Shown here: positions 54,622 to 63,904 of the stretch, in pieces
How positions within the stretch are numbered: the first letter of the stretch is position 1
Layout: each line of letters begins with the position of its first letter
NCBI RefSeq assembly: GCF_900207575.1
Contig: NZ_OAOQ01000002.1
Location: 50,488 to 114,487, forward strand
Origin: Cereibacter ovatus
GTDB taxonomy: Bacteria; Pseudomonadota; Alphaproteobacteria; Rhodobacterales; Rhodobacteraceae
Direction: 5' to 3'
DNA length: 64,000 bases
Notes under the pieces: generated by a model
The model's database searches: none
The model's input: the letters and a program-made list of their open reading frames with translations, nothing else
What the model was told of the DNA's origin: nothing
Position numbers and translations under genes: made by a program

Positions 54622-54890
54622 TGGTCGAGCGCGAGTTGCTGATCGTGAACGAGAAGGGGCTTCATGCCCGCGCCTCGGCGAAGTTTGTCGAACTGGTCGA
54701 GCGTCACGACGCCCAGGCCGAAGTGTCCAAGGACGGGATGGTGGTCTCGGGCGATTCGATCATGGGGCTGCTGATGCTGGCGGCCTCGCGCGGGACATCG
54801 ATCCATGTGAAAACCATGGGCGCCGAGGCCGAGGTGCTGGCCGAGGCGCTGGCCGGTCTGGTGGCCGCGCGCTTCGGCGAAGATTACTGA
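54621..54890 (+). CDS. ptsH: HPr phosphocarrier protein
   Basis: An 89-residue HPr with both regulatory sites: His15 in NEKGLHARASAKFVELV (phosphorylated by EI) and Ser46 in VSGDSIMGLLMLAA (the HprK site). Having a canonical Ser46 together with a nearby HprK gene supports a functional serine-phosphorylation switch. It should pass phosphate to the EIIA encoded just upstream. ATG 54621 overlaps the EIIA stop, behind GGGGAG; a GTG one codon before is possible. It ends the chvI-to-HPr operon. Confidence 0.95.
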   Translation: MVERELLIVNEKGLHARASAKFVELVERHDAQAEVSKDGMVVSGDSIMGLLMLAASRGTSIHVKTMGAEAEVLAEALAGLVAARFGEDY

Positions 54891-54892
54891 AA

Positions 54893-54904
54893 TTCGCGCT
54901 TCGT
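54893..54904. repeat. ATTCACGAAGCGCGAA repeat, partial copy 4
   Basis: The 12-base core TTCGCGCTTCGT (reverse orientation) lies two bases after the HPr stop codon, between HPr and the convergent hbdA. Confidence 0.45.
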
Positions 54905-54915
54905 AAGCGGCGGGC

Positions 54916-55791
54916 CTACCGCGTGGGCACCGGCACCTCGCCGCGATAGTCATAGAAGCCGCGGTCGGTCTTGCGCCCCAGCCAACCGGCTTCGACATAT
55001 TTCACCAGCAGCGGGCAGGGCCGATACTTGGTGTCGGCCAGCCCGTCGTGCAGCACGTTCATGATCGCAAGGCAGGTATCCAGCCCGATGAAGTCGGCCA
55101 GTTCCAGCGGCCCCATCGGATGGTTCGCGCCCAGTTTCAGCGACTCGTCGATCGATTTCACCGATCCCACGCCTTCGTAAAGCGTATAGACCGCCTCGTT
55201 GATCATCGGAACGAGGATGCGGTTCACGATGAAGGCGGGGAAATCCTCGGCCGATGCCGCGGTCTTGCCCAGCCGTTCCACGACGCCCAGAAGGGTGCGG
55301 TAGGTCGGCTCGTCGGTGGCGATGCCACGGATCAGCTCCACCAGTTGCATCACCGGCACCGGATTCATGAAGTGGAAACCCATGAACCGCTCTGGCCGAT
55401 CGGTGCGCGAGGCCAGCCGCGTGATCGAGATCGACGAGGTGTTCGAGGTCAGGATCGTATGCGGCAACAGATGCGGCACCAGATCCTCGAAAATTGCCTG
55501 CTTCACCGTTTCGCGTTCGGTGGCTGCCTCGATCACCAGATCCGTTTTCGCAATATCGGTCAGCGTCAGCGTGGTGTGGATGCGCGCCAGCGCCGCGGCC
55601 TTGGTCTCGGCGCTGATCTTGCCGCGACTGACCTGCCGTTCCATGTTGCGATCGATGATCGACAGCGCCCGGCTCAGCCCGTCGGCGCTGATGTCGTTCA
55701 GCAGCACGTCATAGCCGGCAAGCGAAAAGACATGGGCGATCCCGCTGCCCATCTGCCCCGCGCCCACCACGCCGACCTTGCGGATCTCCAT
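54916..55791 (-). CDS. hbdA: 3-hydroxybutyryl-CoA dehydrogenase
   Basis: A 291-residue NAD(P)-dependent enzyme interconverting acetoacetyl-CoA and 3-hydroxybutyryl-CoA. The Rossmann motif is VGVVGAGQMGSGIAHVFSLA (about 6-25); the catalytic histidine lies in FMGFHFMNPVPVMQLVE; ILTSNTSSISI and DFPAFIVNRILVPMINEAV belong to the CoA and dimer regions, with LGANHPMGPLELADFIGLD at the end. The length of a monofunctional bacterial Hbd is matched. In relatives it usually neighbours etfA and etfB; here a DUF6473 gene on the other strand lies between. Confidence 0.95.
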   Translation of the reverse strand: MEIRKVGVVGAGQMGSGIAHVFSLAGYDVLLNDISADGLSRALSIIDRNMERQVSRGKISAETKAAALARIHTTLTLTDIAKTDLVIEAATERETVKQAIFEDLVPHLLPHTILTSNTSSISITRLASRTDRPERFMGFHFMNPVPVMQLVELIRGIATDEPTYRTLLGVVERLGKTAASAEDFPAFIVNRILVPMINEAVYTLYEGVGSVKSIDESLKLGANHPMGPLELADFIGLDTCLAIMNVLHDGLADTKYRPCPLLVKYVEAGWLGRKTDRGFYDYRGEVPVPTR

Positions 55792-55963
55792 CGTCCATTC
55801 TCCTGCTGTCCCCAGGGCGGAGAATGGCGGGCCTCGGCGGCGGGCGCAAGGGCGGCCCGGCGGCGGCGAGTGGCTAAACTTCGGCTTGAATGCCGACTTT
55901 AGCCATTTGGCAAGGACTGGGTTCCACTGTCGGCCTTGGGTGTACTGGACTACGGTGGGTGTG

Positions 55964-56788
55964 ATGGCTTTCGCATATCAGGGCGACGGGGCCCTGGACT
56001 ATTATCCATGCCGATACGGCAGCTCGAAACTTCTGTTTCGCGGGCCGCGGCGCAGTCTCGACACGGCCTTCTGTGCCGTGCTGGGCGGAACCGAGGCTTA
56101 TGGCAAGTTCGTGCCGCAGCCGTTCCCGGATCTGGTCGAGGCTGCGACCGGGGTTCGGATGGTCAACCTTGGCTGCATGAATGCCGGGGTCGATGTCTAT
56201 ATGAGCGATCCAACCGTGTTGGAAATCGCCGCCAAGGCGCAGGCGGTGGTGGTGCAGGTGGTCGGGGCGGCGAATCTGACCAACCGGCTGTATTCCGTCC
56301 ATCCGCGGCGGAACGACCGCTTTGTCAGTGCCTCGCCGGTGCTGCGGGCGCTGTATCGCGAGGTGGATTTTGCCGATTTCACCTTTACGCGCCACATGAT
56401 CCAGACGCTTTACGCGGTCTCGCCCGAAAAGTTCGAACAGGTCGCGATCGAGCTTCGGGCCGCCTGGGTGGCAAGGATGCGCACGCTTCTGGGGCGGATC
56501 GTGGCGCCGACTTTGCTGTTGTGGGTGGCTGACCGGCCGCCGCCGCCTGCCCGGGGACTTGGGCCGGTGCAGGATCCGCTGATGGTCGATTCCGAGATGA
56601 TCGCCGCAATCCGGCCCCAGGCCGCGCAGTATCTGGAAGTGGTGATTTCCGAGGATGCGAAAAGCCGCGGGACCGAGGGCATGACCTTTCCGCCGCTGGA
56701 TGCGCCGGTGGCGGCACAGGTTCCGGGCCCGGCGATCCACGCCGAGATCGCGGCGGCGCTGGGGCCCGCGCTGATGCGCCTGATATGA
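55964..56788 (+). CDS. DUF6473 family protein
   Basis: A 274-residue protein of a family found mainly in Rhodobacterales, recognised by DYYPCRYGSSKLLFRGPRR, VLGGTEAYGKFVPQPFPDLV, VNLGCMNAGVDVYMSDPTVL and VVVQVVGAANLTNRLYSVHP. The central Rossmann-like strands and the Gly-Gly-Thr-Glu segment resemble capsule- or glycan-modifying SGNH-type proteins, but no catalytic residue can be assigned. ATG 55964 is preceded by GGTGGGTG; the frame extends to 55778 but would overlap the promoter area of hbdA. It is isolated on the plus strand between two minus-strand genes. Confidence 0.8.
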   Translation: MAFAYQGDGALDYYPCRYGSSKLLFRGPRRSLDTAFCAVLGGTEAYGKFVPQPFPDLVEAATGVRMVNLGCMNAGVDVYMSDPTVLEIAAKAQAVVVQVVGAANLTNRLYSVHPRRNDRFVSASPVLRALYREVDFADFTFTRHMIQTLYAVSPEKFEQVAIELRAAWVARMRTLLGRIVAPTLLLWVADRPPPPARGLGPVQDPLMVDSEMIAAIRPQAAQYLEVVISEDAKSRGTEGMTFPPLDAPVAAQVPGPAIHAEIAAALGPALMRLI

Positions 56789-57104
56789 CAAAGGGCGCCC
56801 CCACGGGGCCCGCCCCTGACGGGCAATGCTGAAAAGCCTGCTTTGATTGGCCGCAATGCGGCCAATCTGCCCTTTGAGACAACGTTCGACCGACTTCCAA
56901 ATGGAGAAGACCGGTGCCGAGCGTTTCGGAAATATCTTTGGGAACAATGGCTGCGCCACTGGAACGGAGACTGGCCTGCGGTGTTCGGCCGTGTCGGCAA
57001 GGCTGCAAGCAAGAAGCTCGCAGCCTGAGGCCGCGAGCTTCAACACTTACCGTCAGGGGCTGGCCCACCGGGGCGCCCTTCCGTTCGGGGGGCTGGCCCC
57101 CGGA
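56789..57104. other. 316-bp intergenic region, lower GC, unexplained
   Basis: Between the DUF6473 gene and etfA. It begins with a GC-rich terminator-like run (GGGCGCCCCC, GGGGCCCGCCC, 56794-56816), followed by a perfect inverted repeat ATTGGCCGC / GCGGCCAAT (56846-56854, 56858-56866). A 61-codon frame from TTG 56843 to 57028 reads protein-like at its end (FRKYLWEQWLRHWNGDWPAV) but has no ribosome site. Base composition from 56870 to 56960 differs from the surroundings. The hairpin GGGGGCTGGCCCCC (57088-57101) just before the etfA stop probably ends the etf transcript. Confidence 0.4.
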
Positions 57105-58031
57105 TCAGAGCTTTTCGGTCAGTTCCGGCAGGACCGCGAACAGATCGCCCACAAGGCCATAGTCGGCGACCTGGAAAATCGGTGCCTCTTCATCCTTGTT
57201 GATCGCGACGATGACCTTCGAATCCTTCATCCCGGCAAGATGCTGGATCGCGCCCGAGATGCCGACCGCGATGTAAAGCTGCGGCGCCACGACCTTGCCG
57301 GTCTGGCCCACCTGCCAGTCGTTCGGCGCATAGCCCGAATCGACTGCCGCACGGCTGGCGCCCACGGCGGCGCCCAGCTTGTCGGCCAGCTTCTCGATCA
57401 TGGCGAAGTTCTCTTCGGAACCGACGCCGCGACCGCCCGAGACCACGATCTTCGCCGAGGTCAGTTCCGGTCGGTCCGAGGCCGCAACCTTGTCTTCGAC
57501 CCAGGCCGACAGGCCCTTGTCGCCGGCCGCGCCGATCTTCTCGACTGGGGCGCTGCCGCCCTTGGCCGCAGCCTCGAAGGTGGCGGTGCGCACGGTGGCG
57601 ACCTTGGTCGCGTCCGCGGATTTCACCGTCTGCACCGCGTTGCCGGCATAGATCGGACGTTCGAACGTGTCGGCGTCGACAACGGCCGTGATCTCCGAGA
57701 TCACCATCACGTCCAGCAGTGCCGCCACGCGCGGCATCACGTTCTTGGCGGCCGAGGTCGCCGGGGCCAGGATGTGGCTGTAGCCCGGCGCAAGGCCGAC
57801 GATCAGATCGGCCAGCGGTTCGGCCAGCCCGTTGCCATAGGCGGCATCGTCGGCGGCCAGCACCTTCGACACGCCGGCAAACTGCGCGGCTTCGGCGGCG
57901 GCACCATCGACGCCGGCGCCGGCGACCAGAACCGTCACGTCACCCAGCGCCTTGGCGGCGGTCAGCGCCTTCGCCGTCGAATCCGCGCCCAGCGTGGCGC
58001 CGGTCACTTCGGCAATCAGAAGAACGGCCAT
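57105..58031 (-). CDS. etfA: Electron transfer flavoprotein subunit alpha
   Basis: A 308-residue subunit that binds FAD and passes electrons from acyl-CoA dehydrogenases to ETF-ubiquinone oxidoreductase. The N-terminal domain ([35 protein letters not shown]) is followed by the FAD domain: [60 protein letters not shown] and [20 protein letters not shown]. Its ATG overlaps the etfB stop (TGATG). It is the last gene of the etfBA unit; Mcd and other acyl-CoA dehydrogenases would be its electron donors. Confidence 0.98.
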   Translation of the reverse strand: MAVLLIAEVTGATLGADSTAKALTAAKALGDVTVLVAGAGVDGAAAEAAQFAGVSKVLAADDAAYGNGLAEPLADLIVGLAPGYSHILAPATSAAKNVMPRVAALLDVMVISEITAVVDADTFERPIYAGNAVQTVKSADATKVATVRTATFEAAAKGGSAPVEKIGAAGDKGLSAWVEDKVAASDRPELTSAKIVVSGGRGVGSEENFAMIEKLADKLGAAVGASRAAVDSGYAPNDWQVGQTGKVVAPQLYIAVGISGAIQHLAGMKDSKVIVAINKDEEAPIFQVADYGLVGDLFAVLPELTEKL

Positions 58032-58792
58032 CAGATCACCCCCGCTTCGTCTTTCAGTTTCGCGATCAGCTCGTCGACCGAGCCCACCTTGACGCCGGCT
58101 TTGCGGCCCGCCGGCTCGGCGGTCTTCACCACCGTCAGCCGCGGCGCGACATCGACGCCGTAATCCGCCGGGGTCTTTTCTTCCAGCGGCTTCTTCTTGG
58201 CCTTCATGATGTTGGGAAGGCTGGCATAGCGCGGCTCGTTCATGCGCAGGTCGACGGTGACGATGGTCGGCATCTTCACCTTGATGGTCTGCATCCCGCC
58301 ATCGACTTCGCGCGTCACCACCGCCTGATCGCCCTCGATCGCCAGATCCGAGGCGAAGGTGGCCTGACTCCAGCCCAGCAGCGCGGACAGCATCTGGCCG
58401 GTGGCGTTCATGTCGTTGTCGATCGCCTGCTTGCCGCAGATCACCAGACCCGGGGCTTCGGCATCGACGACGCCCTTCAGCAGTTTCGCCACCGCCAGCG
58501 GTTCGATGTCCTGATGCACGTCCGACGCGGCCTCGATCAGAATCGCCCGGTCTGCGCCCATCGCCAGCGCGGTGCGCAGCGTTTCCTGCGCCTGTTTCAC
58601 GCCGATCGAGACCACGACGACTTCGGTCGCGGTGCCGGCCTCGCGCAGACGGATCGCCGCTTCGACGGCGATTTCGTCGAACGGGTTCATCGACATCTTC
58701 ACGTTGGCCAGATCGACACCCGTGCCGTCCGCCTTCACGCGAACCTTCACGTTGTAGTCGATCACGCGCTTGACAGGCACAAGAACCTTCAT
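58031..58792 (-). CDS. etfB: Electron transfer flavoprotein subunit beta
   Basis: A 253-residue subunit that binds AMP and pairs with EtfA. Typical motifs: [80 protein letters not shown] (the donor-recognition region) and [20 protein letters not shown], the conserved signature around the recognition loop. ATG 58792 follows GGGAG. The 120-base gap to the adenosyltransferase gene upstream on the same strand may hold a promoter, but none was clear. Confidence 0.98.
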   Translation of the reverse strand: MKVLVPVKRVIDYNVKVRVKADGTGVDLANVKMSMNPFDEIAVEAAIRLREAGTATEVVVVSIGVKQAQETLRTALAMGADRAILIEAASDVHQDIEPLAVAKLLKGVVDAEAPGLVICGKQAIDNDMNATGQMLSALLGWSQATFASDLAIEGDQAVVTREVDGGMQTIKVKMPTIVTVDLRMNEPRYASLPNIMKAKKKPLEEKTPADYGVDVAPRLTVVKTAEPAGRKAGVKVGSVDELIAKLKDEAGVI

Positions 58793-58921
58793 CAGTGGCA
58801 ATCTCCCTTCTCATCCGCCCGGCGGGCAAACTCTCCGCGCCGTTGTTAGCCGTAACGGCCCAGCGACAACAGATCAAAACCGACAGGGAAAGGGCGTGGG
58901 ACGCCGCGTCCGTCTGCGTCC

Positions 58922-59500
58922 TTATGCCTCACGCGTCAGGCCGGGCACCCACAGCACATCGGCGCGGCCTTCGTCATTGGCGATGCGGCCGGCGACAAAG
59001 AACCAGTCCGACAGGCGGTTCAGATAGCGAACGGCCTCGGGGTTGACCGATTCCATTGTGGCTATTTCGACCGTCAGGCGTTCGGCCCGACGGCAGACGG
59101 TGCGGCACAGGTGCAGCTGCGCCGCCAGCGCCGAACCGCCCGGCAGAATGAAGCTGCGCAGCGGCTGAAGCCGGGCGTTCATCGCGTCGATCTCGCGCTC
59201 CAGCCGTTCGATCTGCGCGGGCAGGATGCGCAGGGGGGTGTAGCCGGCCTCGTGGTCGCGCTCCATGTCGGGGCGGCACAGGTCGGCGCCAAGGTCGAAC
59301 AGGTCATTCGAGATCCGCGCCAGCGCCAGTTCCATCTCGCCTTCGGCGTGCTGACGGGCAAGGCCCACGGTGGCGTTGGTTTCGTCCACGGTGCCATAGG
59401 CATTCACCCGCGCCGAGTGCTTGGCCACACGGGCGCCATTGCCCAGTGCGGTTTCCCCGGCATCGCCGGTCCGGGTGTAGATCTTCGAGAGGACAACCAT
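58922..59500 (-). CDS. ATP:cob(I)alamin adenosyltransferase, PduO/MMAB type
   Basis: A 192-residue enzyme that makes adenosylcobalamin. Near the start KIYTRTGDAGETALGNGARV binds ATP; YGTVDETNATVGLARQHAEG, FDLGADLCRP and SFILPGGSALAAQLHLCRTV follow, with CRRAERLTVEIATM and YLNRLSDWFFVAGRIAN near the C-terminus, all typical. AdoCbl is the cofactor of ethylmalonyl-CoA and methylmalonyl-CoA mutases, both steps of the pathway served by Mcd. Its ATG is immediately followed (no gap) upstream by the stop of the HIG1 gene, so these two are probably coupled. Confidence 0.95.
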   Translation of the reverse strand: MVVLSKIYTRTGDAGETALGNGARVAKHSARVNAYGTVDETNATVGLARQHAEGEMELALARISNDLFDLGADLCRPDMERDHEAGYTPLRILPAQIERLEREIDAMNARLQPLRSFILPGGSALAAQLHLCRTVCRRAERLTVEIATMESVNPEAVRYLNRLSDWFFVAGRIANDEGRADVLWVPGLTREA

Positions 59501-59707
59501 TCAGAAGGCTCCATGCTGGCGTGCCGCGACGAAAAGAAGGATCAGCGCCACCGCCCCCGCCTGCGCGATGATGCGCCAACGCATAAGCCGGTTGCCGTGG
59601 CGGCGGTTGAACTCGCCGTCACGGGCAAAGCCGCCGATCCCGATCATCAGGATCACCAGCACGCCAAGGACGGCAAGGGCGGCGACGATGACAAGCGGCT
59701 CCGGCAT
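59501..59707 (-). CDS. HIG1-domain small membrane protein
   Basis: A 68-residue protein with two membrane helices (about 5-26 and 46-63) joined by the positively charged HIG1 loop GGFARDGEFNRRHGNRLMRW. Mitochondrial relatives (Rcf1, HIGD) associate with cytochrome c oxidase, and bacterial versions are suspected of similar links to respiratory complexes; this role is inferred. The stop is directly adjacent to the adenosyltransferase ATG, so they are translationally linked on one transcript. Confidence 0.88.
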   Translation of the reverse strand: MPEPLVIVAALAVLGVLVILMIGIGGFARDGEFNRRHGNRLMRWRIIAQAGAVALILLFVAARQHGAF

Positions 59708-59770
59708 CAGGGCGATCCCTTCGGTTTGTCGTCGTCATGTAGCGTGCCGGGCGAAAAAAGCGACCCCTGT

Positions 59771-60589
59771 TCAGCCGCGCGACAGCACACGATCCAGCGT
59801 GCGCGTCGGCAGCAGGCGGCGCAGCAGCCACGCGGTCCGGCTGGGTACGGTGATGCGGTAGCGCGCCCGCGGGTCGGGGCTTTCCAGCGCCTGCACCAGC
59901 TTTTCCGTCACCGCCGAGGCCGGCAGTTGCCAGCGGTCATGGCCGCCTTCGTAAAGCCGGGTCAGAAGGCCGGCATATTGATCGGCCCGTGCCGAGGCCC
60001 GCCAGTCGATCCAGCGTTCGAAATGCGGGATCGAGTTTTCCCGGATCTTCGAGGCGATGGGGCCGGGTTCCAGCAGCACGATGCGAATGGGCGTGTCGGC
60101 CATTTCCAGCCGCAGGACATCGGTCAGCCCCTCCATCGCGAATTTGGTCGCGACATAGGCGCCGCGCCAGCGGTAGCCGACAAATCCCAGCACGGACGAG
60201 CAGTTGACGATCCGCCCATGCCCCTGCCGGCGCATGATCGGGATGACGCGGCGGGTCAGGTCATGGACGCCGAACAGGTTGGTTTCGAACACGGCGCGCA
60301 GGGCCTCGCGCGGCAGATCCTCGACCGCGCCGGGGCAGGCGAAGGCGCCGTTGTTGTAAAGCGCGTCCAGCGTGCCGCCGGTGCGGGCGGTGGCCTCGGC
60401 CACGGCGGCGGCAAGGCTGTCGGGGTCGTCGTAATCCAGCCGGAAGCTTTCCAGCCCTTCGGCGCGCAGGCGTTCGCAATCGGCCTGTTGCCGGCAGGTT
60501 GCAAAGACGCGCCAGCCGCGCGCCTTCAGGGTGCGCGCCGCATCCAGCCCGATGCCCGAGGAACTGCCGGTAATCAGAACGCTTCTCAT
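59771..60589 (-). CDS. Short-chain dehydrogenase/reductase
   Basis: A 272-residue classical SDR. The cofactor motif TGSSSGIG (residues 7-14) precedes YNNGAFACPGAVEDLP, the catalytic serine region IVNCSSVLGFVGYRWRG and the Tyr-Lys motif AYVATKFAMEGL. The tail PSRTAWLLRRLLPTRTLDRV is basic and hydrophobic, perhaps for membrane association. The substrate is unknown; the family is too broad. GGAGAGACGG precedes ATG 60589, chosen over an upstream ATG at 60607. A 63-base gap separates it from the HIG1 gene on the same strand. Confidence 0.92.
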   Translation of the reverse strand: MRSVLITGSSSGIGLDAARTLKARGWRVFATCRQQADCERLRAEGLESFRLDYDDPDSLAAAVAEATARTGGTLDALYNNGAFACPGAVEDLPREALRAVFETNLFGVHDLTRRVIPIMRRQGHGRIVNCSSVLGFVGYRWRGAYVATKFAMEGLTDVLRLEMADTPIRIVLLEPGPIASKIRENSIPHFERWIDWRASARADQYAGLLTRLYEGGHDRWQLPASAVTEKLVQALESPDPRARYRITVPSRTAWLLRRLLPTRTLDRVLSRG

Positions 60590-60704
60590 CCGTCTCTCCG
60601 CCCGCAATCGGTTTGCTGTTAGGCGAGATCGGCGGCAAAGGCCAGCGAACGGACCGCGCCCTTTCCGTCTGGACCGATGCCGCGCCCGCGACTAGACACG
60701 GGCC

Positions 60705-63008
60705 ATGACCGACACGCCCGACGATCCCGCCAACGAGCCGATGACAACGTCCGAGCCGCTGCGCCGCGCCATTGGCGAGCGGTATCTGACCTATGCGCTG
60801 TCAACCATCATGCACCGCGCCCTGCCCGATGCACGCGACGGGCTGAAGCCCGTGCATCGCCGCATCCTTTACGCGATGCGCGAATTGCGGCTGACGCCCA
60901 CGGGGGGGTTCCGCAAGTCGGCCAAGATCGCCGGCGACGTGATGGGGAACTATCACCCGCATGGCGACGCCGCGATCTATGACGCGATGGCGCGGCTTGC
61001 GCAGGATTTCAACGTCCGCTACCCGCTTGTGGACGGGCAGGGCAACTTTGGCAACATCGACGGCGACAACCCGGCCGCCAGCCGCTACACCGAGGCCCGC
61101 CTGACCCCCATCGCCGAGTTGCTGATGGAAGGGCTGGCCGAAAACGCGGTGGACTTCCGCCCGAATTATGACGGCACGCTGGAAGAGCCGATCGTGATGC
61201 CCGCGGCCTTCCCGCATCTGCTGGCCAATGGGGCGTCGGGGATCGCGGTGGGGATGGCCACGAACATCCCGCCGCATAACCTTGATGAGTTGATCGAGGG
61301 CTGCCTTGCGATGATCCGCGATCCGGGCGTTTCGGATCAGGCGCTGGTGGCGCTGATCCCCGGCCCGGATTTTCCCACCGGCGGCGTGATCGTCGAACCG
61401 CCCGAGTCGATCCTTGACAGCTACCGCACCGGCCGCGGCGCCTTCCGGCTGCGCGCCAAGTGGGCGACCGAGGATCTGGGCCGCGGCACATGGCAGATCG
61501 TGGTGACCGAGATCCCCTATCAGGTGCAGAAGTCCAAGCTGATCGAGCGGCTGGCCGAACTGATCCAGACCAAGAAAGTGCCGGCGCTGGCCGATGTGCG
61601 CGATGAAAGCGCCGACGATGTGCGCATCGTGCTGGAACCGCGGGCGCGCACGGTCGATCCGGAAATGCTGATGGGGATGCTGTTTCGCAATTCCGATCTG
61701 GAACTGCGGTTCAGCATGAACATGAACGTGCTGATCGACGGCCGCACGCCCAAGGTGTGCAGCCTGAAGGAAGTGCTGCGCGCCTTCCTCGATCACCGGC
61801 GCGACGTGCTGATCCGCCGCTCGCAGCACCGGATGGCCAAGATCGACCACCGGCTGGAAGTGCTGGGCGGGTTGATTGTCGCCTATCTGAACCTTGACCG
61901 GGTGATCGACATCATCCGCTATGACGAAGACCCCAAACGTGCCCTGATGGCCGAGACATGGGGCCGCAAGGTCAAGCGCGCGACGTCCGAGAAGGATTAT
62001 GTCGGGCCGGGCGCCGGGCCGGGCACCCTGACCGAGGTGCAGGCCGAGGCGATCCTGAACATGCGCCTGCGGTCGTTGCGGCGGCTGGAAGAGATGGAAC
62101 TTGTGGCCGAGCGCGACGCGCTGCTGGCGGAACGCGCCGATCTGGACGGGCTGATCGGCAGCGAGGCCCGGCAGTGGGACCGGATCGGGGCGGATCTGCG
62201 CGAGATCCAGAAAACCTTTGGCAAATGGACTGTCGCCGGATCGCGCCGCACCCAGTTTGCCGAGGCGGGCGAGGTCGAGGAAGTGCCGCTGGAAGCCATG
62301 ATCGAGCGCGAGCCGATCACGGTGATCTGTTCCGAAATGGGCTGGATCAGGGCCATGAAGGGCCATCAGCCGCTGGATGCAGAGGTCAAGTTCAAGGACG
62401 GCGACGGCCCCCGCTTCATGTTCCACGCCGAGACGACCGACCGTCTGTTGCTGGTGGGATCGAACGGGCGGTTCTACACGCTGACCGGCGCGGCCCTGCC
62501 TGGGGGGCGCGGCATGGGCGAGCCGGTTCGCCTGATGGTGGATCTGCCGAACGAGGCTGCGATCACCGACCTGATGATCTGGCGGCCGGGTGAGAAGTTG
62601 CTGGTGGCGTCCTCGGCGGGCGACGGGTTCGTGGTGGCCTCGGACGAGGTGCTGGCGCAGACCCGTGCCGGCAAGGCGGTGCTGACCATGAAAGAGGGCG
62701 TGCGCACCGCCGTCTGCCGCCCGGTGCGCGGCGACCATGTGGCCGTCGTGGGCGAAAACCGCAAGCTGCTGGTGTTCCCGCTGGAGGAATTGCCCGAGAT
62801 GGCCCGTGGCAAGGGGGTCCGGCTTCAGAAGTACAAGGACGGCGGGCTGGCCGATGCGATCACCTTCGAGCGGGCCAAGGGGTTGAGCTGGAAGGATCCC
62901 GCCGGCCGCACCCGATCCGAGCCGGATCTGGCCGAATGGACCGGACCGCGCGCCGGGGCGGGCAAGATGGCTCCGCGCGGCTTTCCCCGCGACAACCGTT
63001 TCGCCTGA
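60705..63008 (+). CDS. parC: DNA topoisomerase IV subunit A
   Basis: A 767-residue type IIA topoisomerase subunit that decatenates chromosomes. Near the N-terminus are [59 protein letters not shown] (quinolone-resistance region) and the active Tyr128 in [19 protein letters not shown]. The C-terminal beta-pinwheel is shorter than in GyrA and lacks a GyrA box, which supports ParC. Its QRDR contains no clear resistance change by eye. It is monocistronic, with the dispersed hairpin element after the stop. Confidence 0.96.
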   Translation: MTDTPDDPANEPMTTSEPLRRAIGERYLTYALSTIMHRALPDARDGLKPVHRRILYAMRELRLTPTGGFRKSAKIAGDVMGNYHPHGDAAIYDAMARLAQDFNVRYPLVDGQGNFGNIDGDNPAASRYTEARLTPIAELLMEGLAENAVDFRPNYDGTLEEPIVMPAAFPHLLANGASGIAVGMATNIPPHNLDELIEGCLAMIRDPGVSDQALVALIPGPDFPTGGVIVEPPESILDSYRTGRGAFRLRAKWATEDLGRGTWQIVVTEIPYQVQKSKLIERLAELIQTKKVPALADVRDESADDVRIVLEPRARTVDPEMLMGMLFRNSDLELRFSMNMNVLIDGRTPKVCSLKEVLRAFLDHRRDVLIRRSQHRMAKIDHRLEVLGGLIVAYLNLDRVIDIIRYDEDPKRALMAETWGRKVKRATSEKDYVGPGAGPGTLTEVQAEAILNMRLRSLRRLEEMELVAERDALLAERADLDGLIGSEARQWDRIGADLREIQKTFGKWTVAGSRRTQFAEAGEVEEVPLEAMIEREPITVICSEMGWIRAMKGHQPLDAEVKFKDGDGPRFMFHAETTDRLLLVGSNGRFYTLTGAALPGGRGMGEPVRLMVDLPNEAAITDLMIWRPGEKLLVASSAGDGFVVASDEVLAQTRAGKAVLTMKEGVRTAVCRPVRGDHVAVVGENRKLLVFPLEELPEMARGKGVRLQKYKDGGLADAITFERAKGLSWKDPAGRTRSEPDLAEWTGPRAGAGKMAPRGFPRDNRFA

Positions 63009-63049
63009 GGCGGCGCCTTGCCTGCGGGCGAGGCGGTCGTTGTGTCGGA

Positions 63050-63100
63050 CCGGGGGCTTCGCGCCCCCGGACCCCCGCGGGATATTTGGGCCAGAATGAA
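63050..63100 (+). repeat. Dispersed 3'-end hairpin element, copy 3
   Basis: After the parC stop: CCGGGGGC-TTCG-CGCCCCCGG forms a stem of at least eight pairs, followed by ACCCCCGCGGGATATTTGGG and CCAGAATGAAAG. It is oriented with the parC transcript, as for copies 1 and 2. Confidence 0.8.
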
Positions 63101-63232
63101 AGCAGGTCTTGCGATTCCGGGGTGAGGTCCAGGCCGGTGGGATGTCGGGCGAGGCCGGTGGTGAGGGGCGCGCGGTTGCGCCCGTGGCCGGGGCGGGCTA
63201 TGCCCGGGCGTCTTGCCTTGGAGGATGCCGAG

Positions 63233-63802
63233 ATGATCCCGCGCGTTGCTGCCTTCTGTCTTGGGCTTGTCCTGCTGGCTGGCTGTCAGAGGAATGATCT
63301 GAAGGAGCCACCGGCCGAGTTGGGAGACTTTGCGCTGGGGCTGAACATCGTCGTGGCGGACAACATGCAGAAGGTTCCGATCTCGCGGGGGGCGACGGTC
63401 GAGGAGTGGGAGGCGGCGGTGTCGAGGGCGATCGATGCGCGCTTCGGTCGCTATCAGGGTGCGCGGCTTTACAATATAGGCATCAGCGTCGACGGCTATG
63501 CGCTGGCGCCGCCGGGCATCCCGGTGCTGGCTGCGCCGAAGTCGGTGGTCGCGATCACGGCGAACATCTGGGACGATGCGGCGCAGAAGAAGCTGAACCC
63601 CGAGGGCGAGAAGATGACGGTCTTCGAGAGTCTGTCGGGGGCGAGCATCGTCGGCACCGGCTTTACCAGCAGTCGCGAGGAGCAGATGGAGGCGCTTGCC
63701 TACAATGTGGCGAAGCGGGTCGAAACCTGGCTGCTGGACAACCCGGAATGGTTCGGGCTTCCGCCGAAGCCGAAGGTCGTGCCGGAGACCGAGTCCAAGT
63801 GA
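63233..63802 (+). CDS. Uncharacterised lipoprotein
   Basis: A 189-residue lipoprotein: MIPRVAAFCLGLVLLAGCQR, with lipid-accepting Cys18, and a mature domain holding FALGLNIVVADNMQKVPISR, VEEWEAAVSRAIDARFGRY, ISVDGYALAPPGIPVLAAP and EEQMEALAYNVAKRVETWLL. I recognise it only as a family repeatedly found beside parC and tuf in Rhodobacterales. GGAG lies nine bases before ATG 63233. The lack of Asp at position +2 (Gln instead) suggests outer-membrane sorting through Lol (inference). Confidence 0.85.
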   Translation: MIPRVAAFCLGLVLLAGCQRNDLKEPPAELGDFALGLNIVVADNMQKVPISRGATVEEWEAAVSRAIDARFGRYQGARLYNIGISVDGYALAPPGIPVLAAPKSVVAITANIWDDAAQKKLNPEGEKMTVFESLSGASIVGTGFTSSREEQMEALAYNVAKRVETWLLDNPEWFGLPPKPKVVPETESK

Positions 63803-63904
63803 TGCTTGATTTTTCCTTGGCCAATGGATAACTCCGCCGCCGTGTAGCACAGGGCTGACCGACCGTTTGTTGCGATGCCCCCCAATCCGCGAGGCGCTCC
63901 GCCA

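Noticed and set aside
56847..58163. 438-codon plus-strand frame across etfA and etfB
   Set aside because: Both etf genes are clear on the minus strand; this frame has no family resemblance. Only the short 56843-57028 part was kept as an open question.
60801..62738. 645-codon minus-strand frame opposite parC
   Set aside because: Antisense to the fully conserved ParC; no start signals or recognisable domains.
63806..63832. tuf promoter TTGATT / GATAAC
   Set aside because: The spacer is only 15 bases, too short to trust without mapping.
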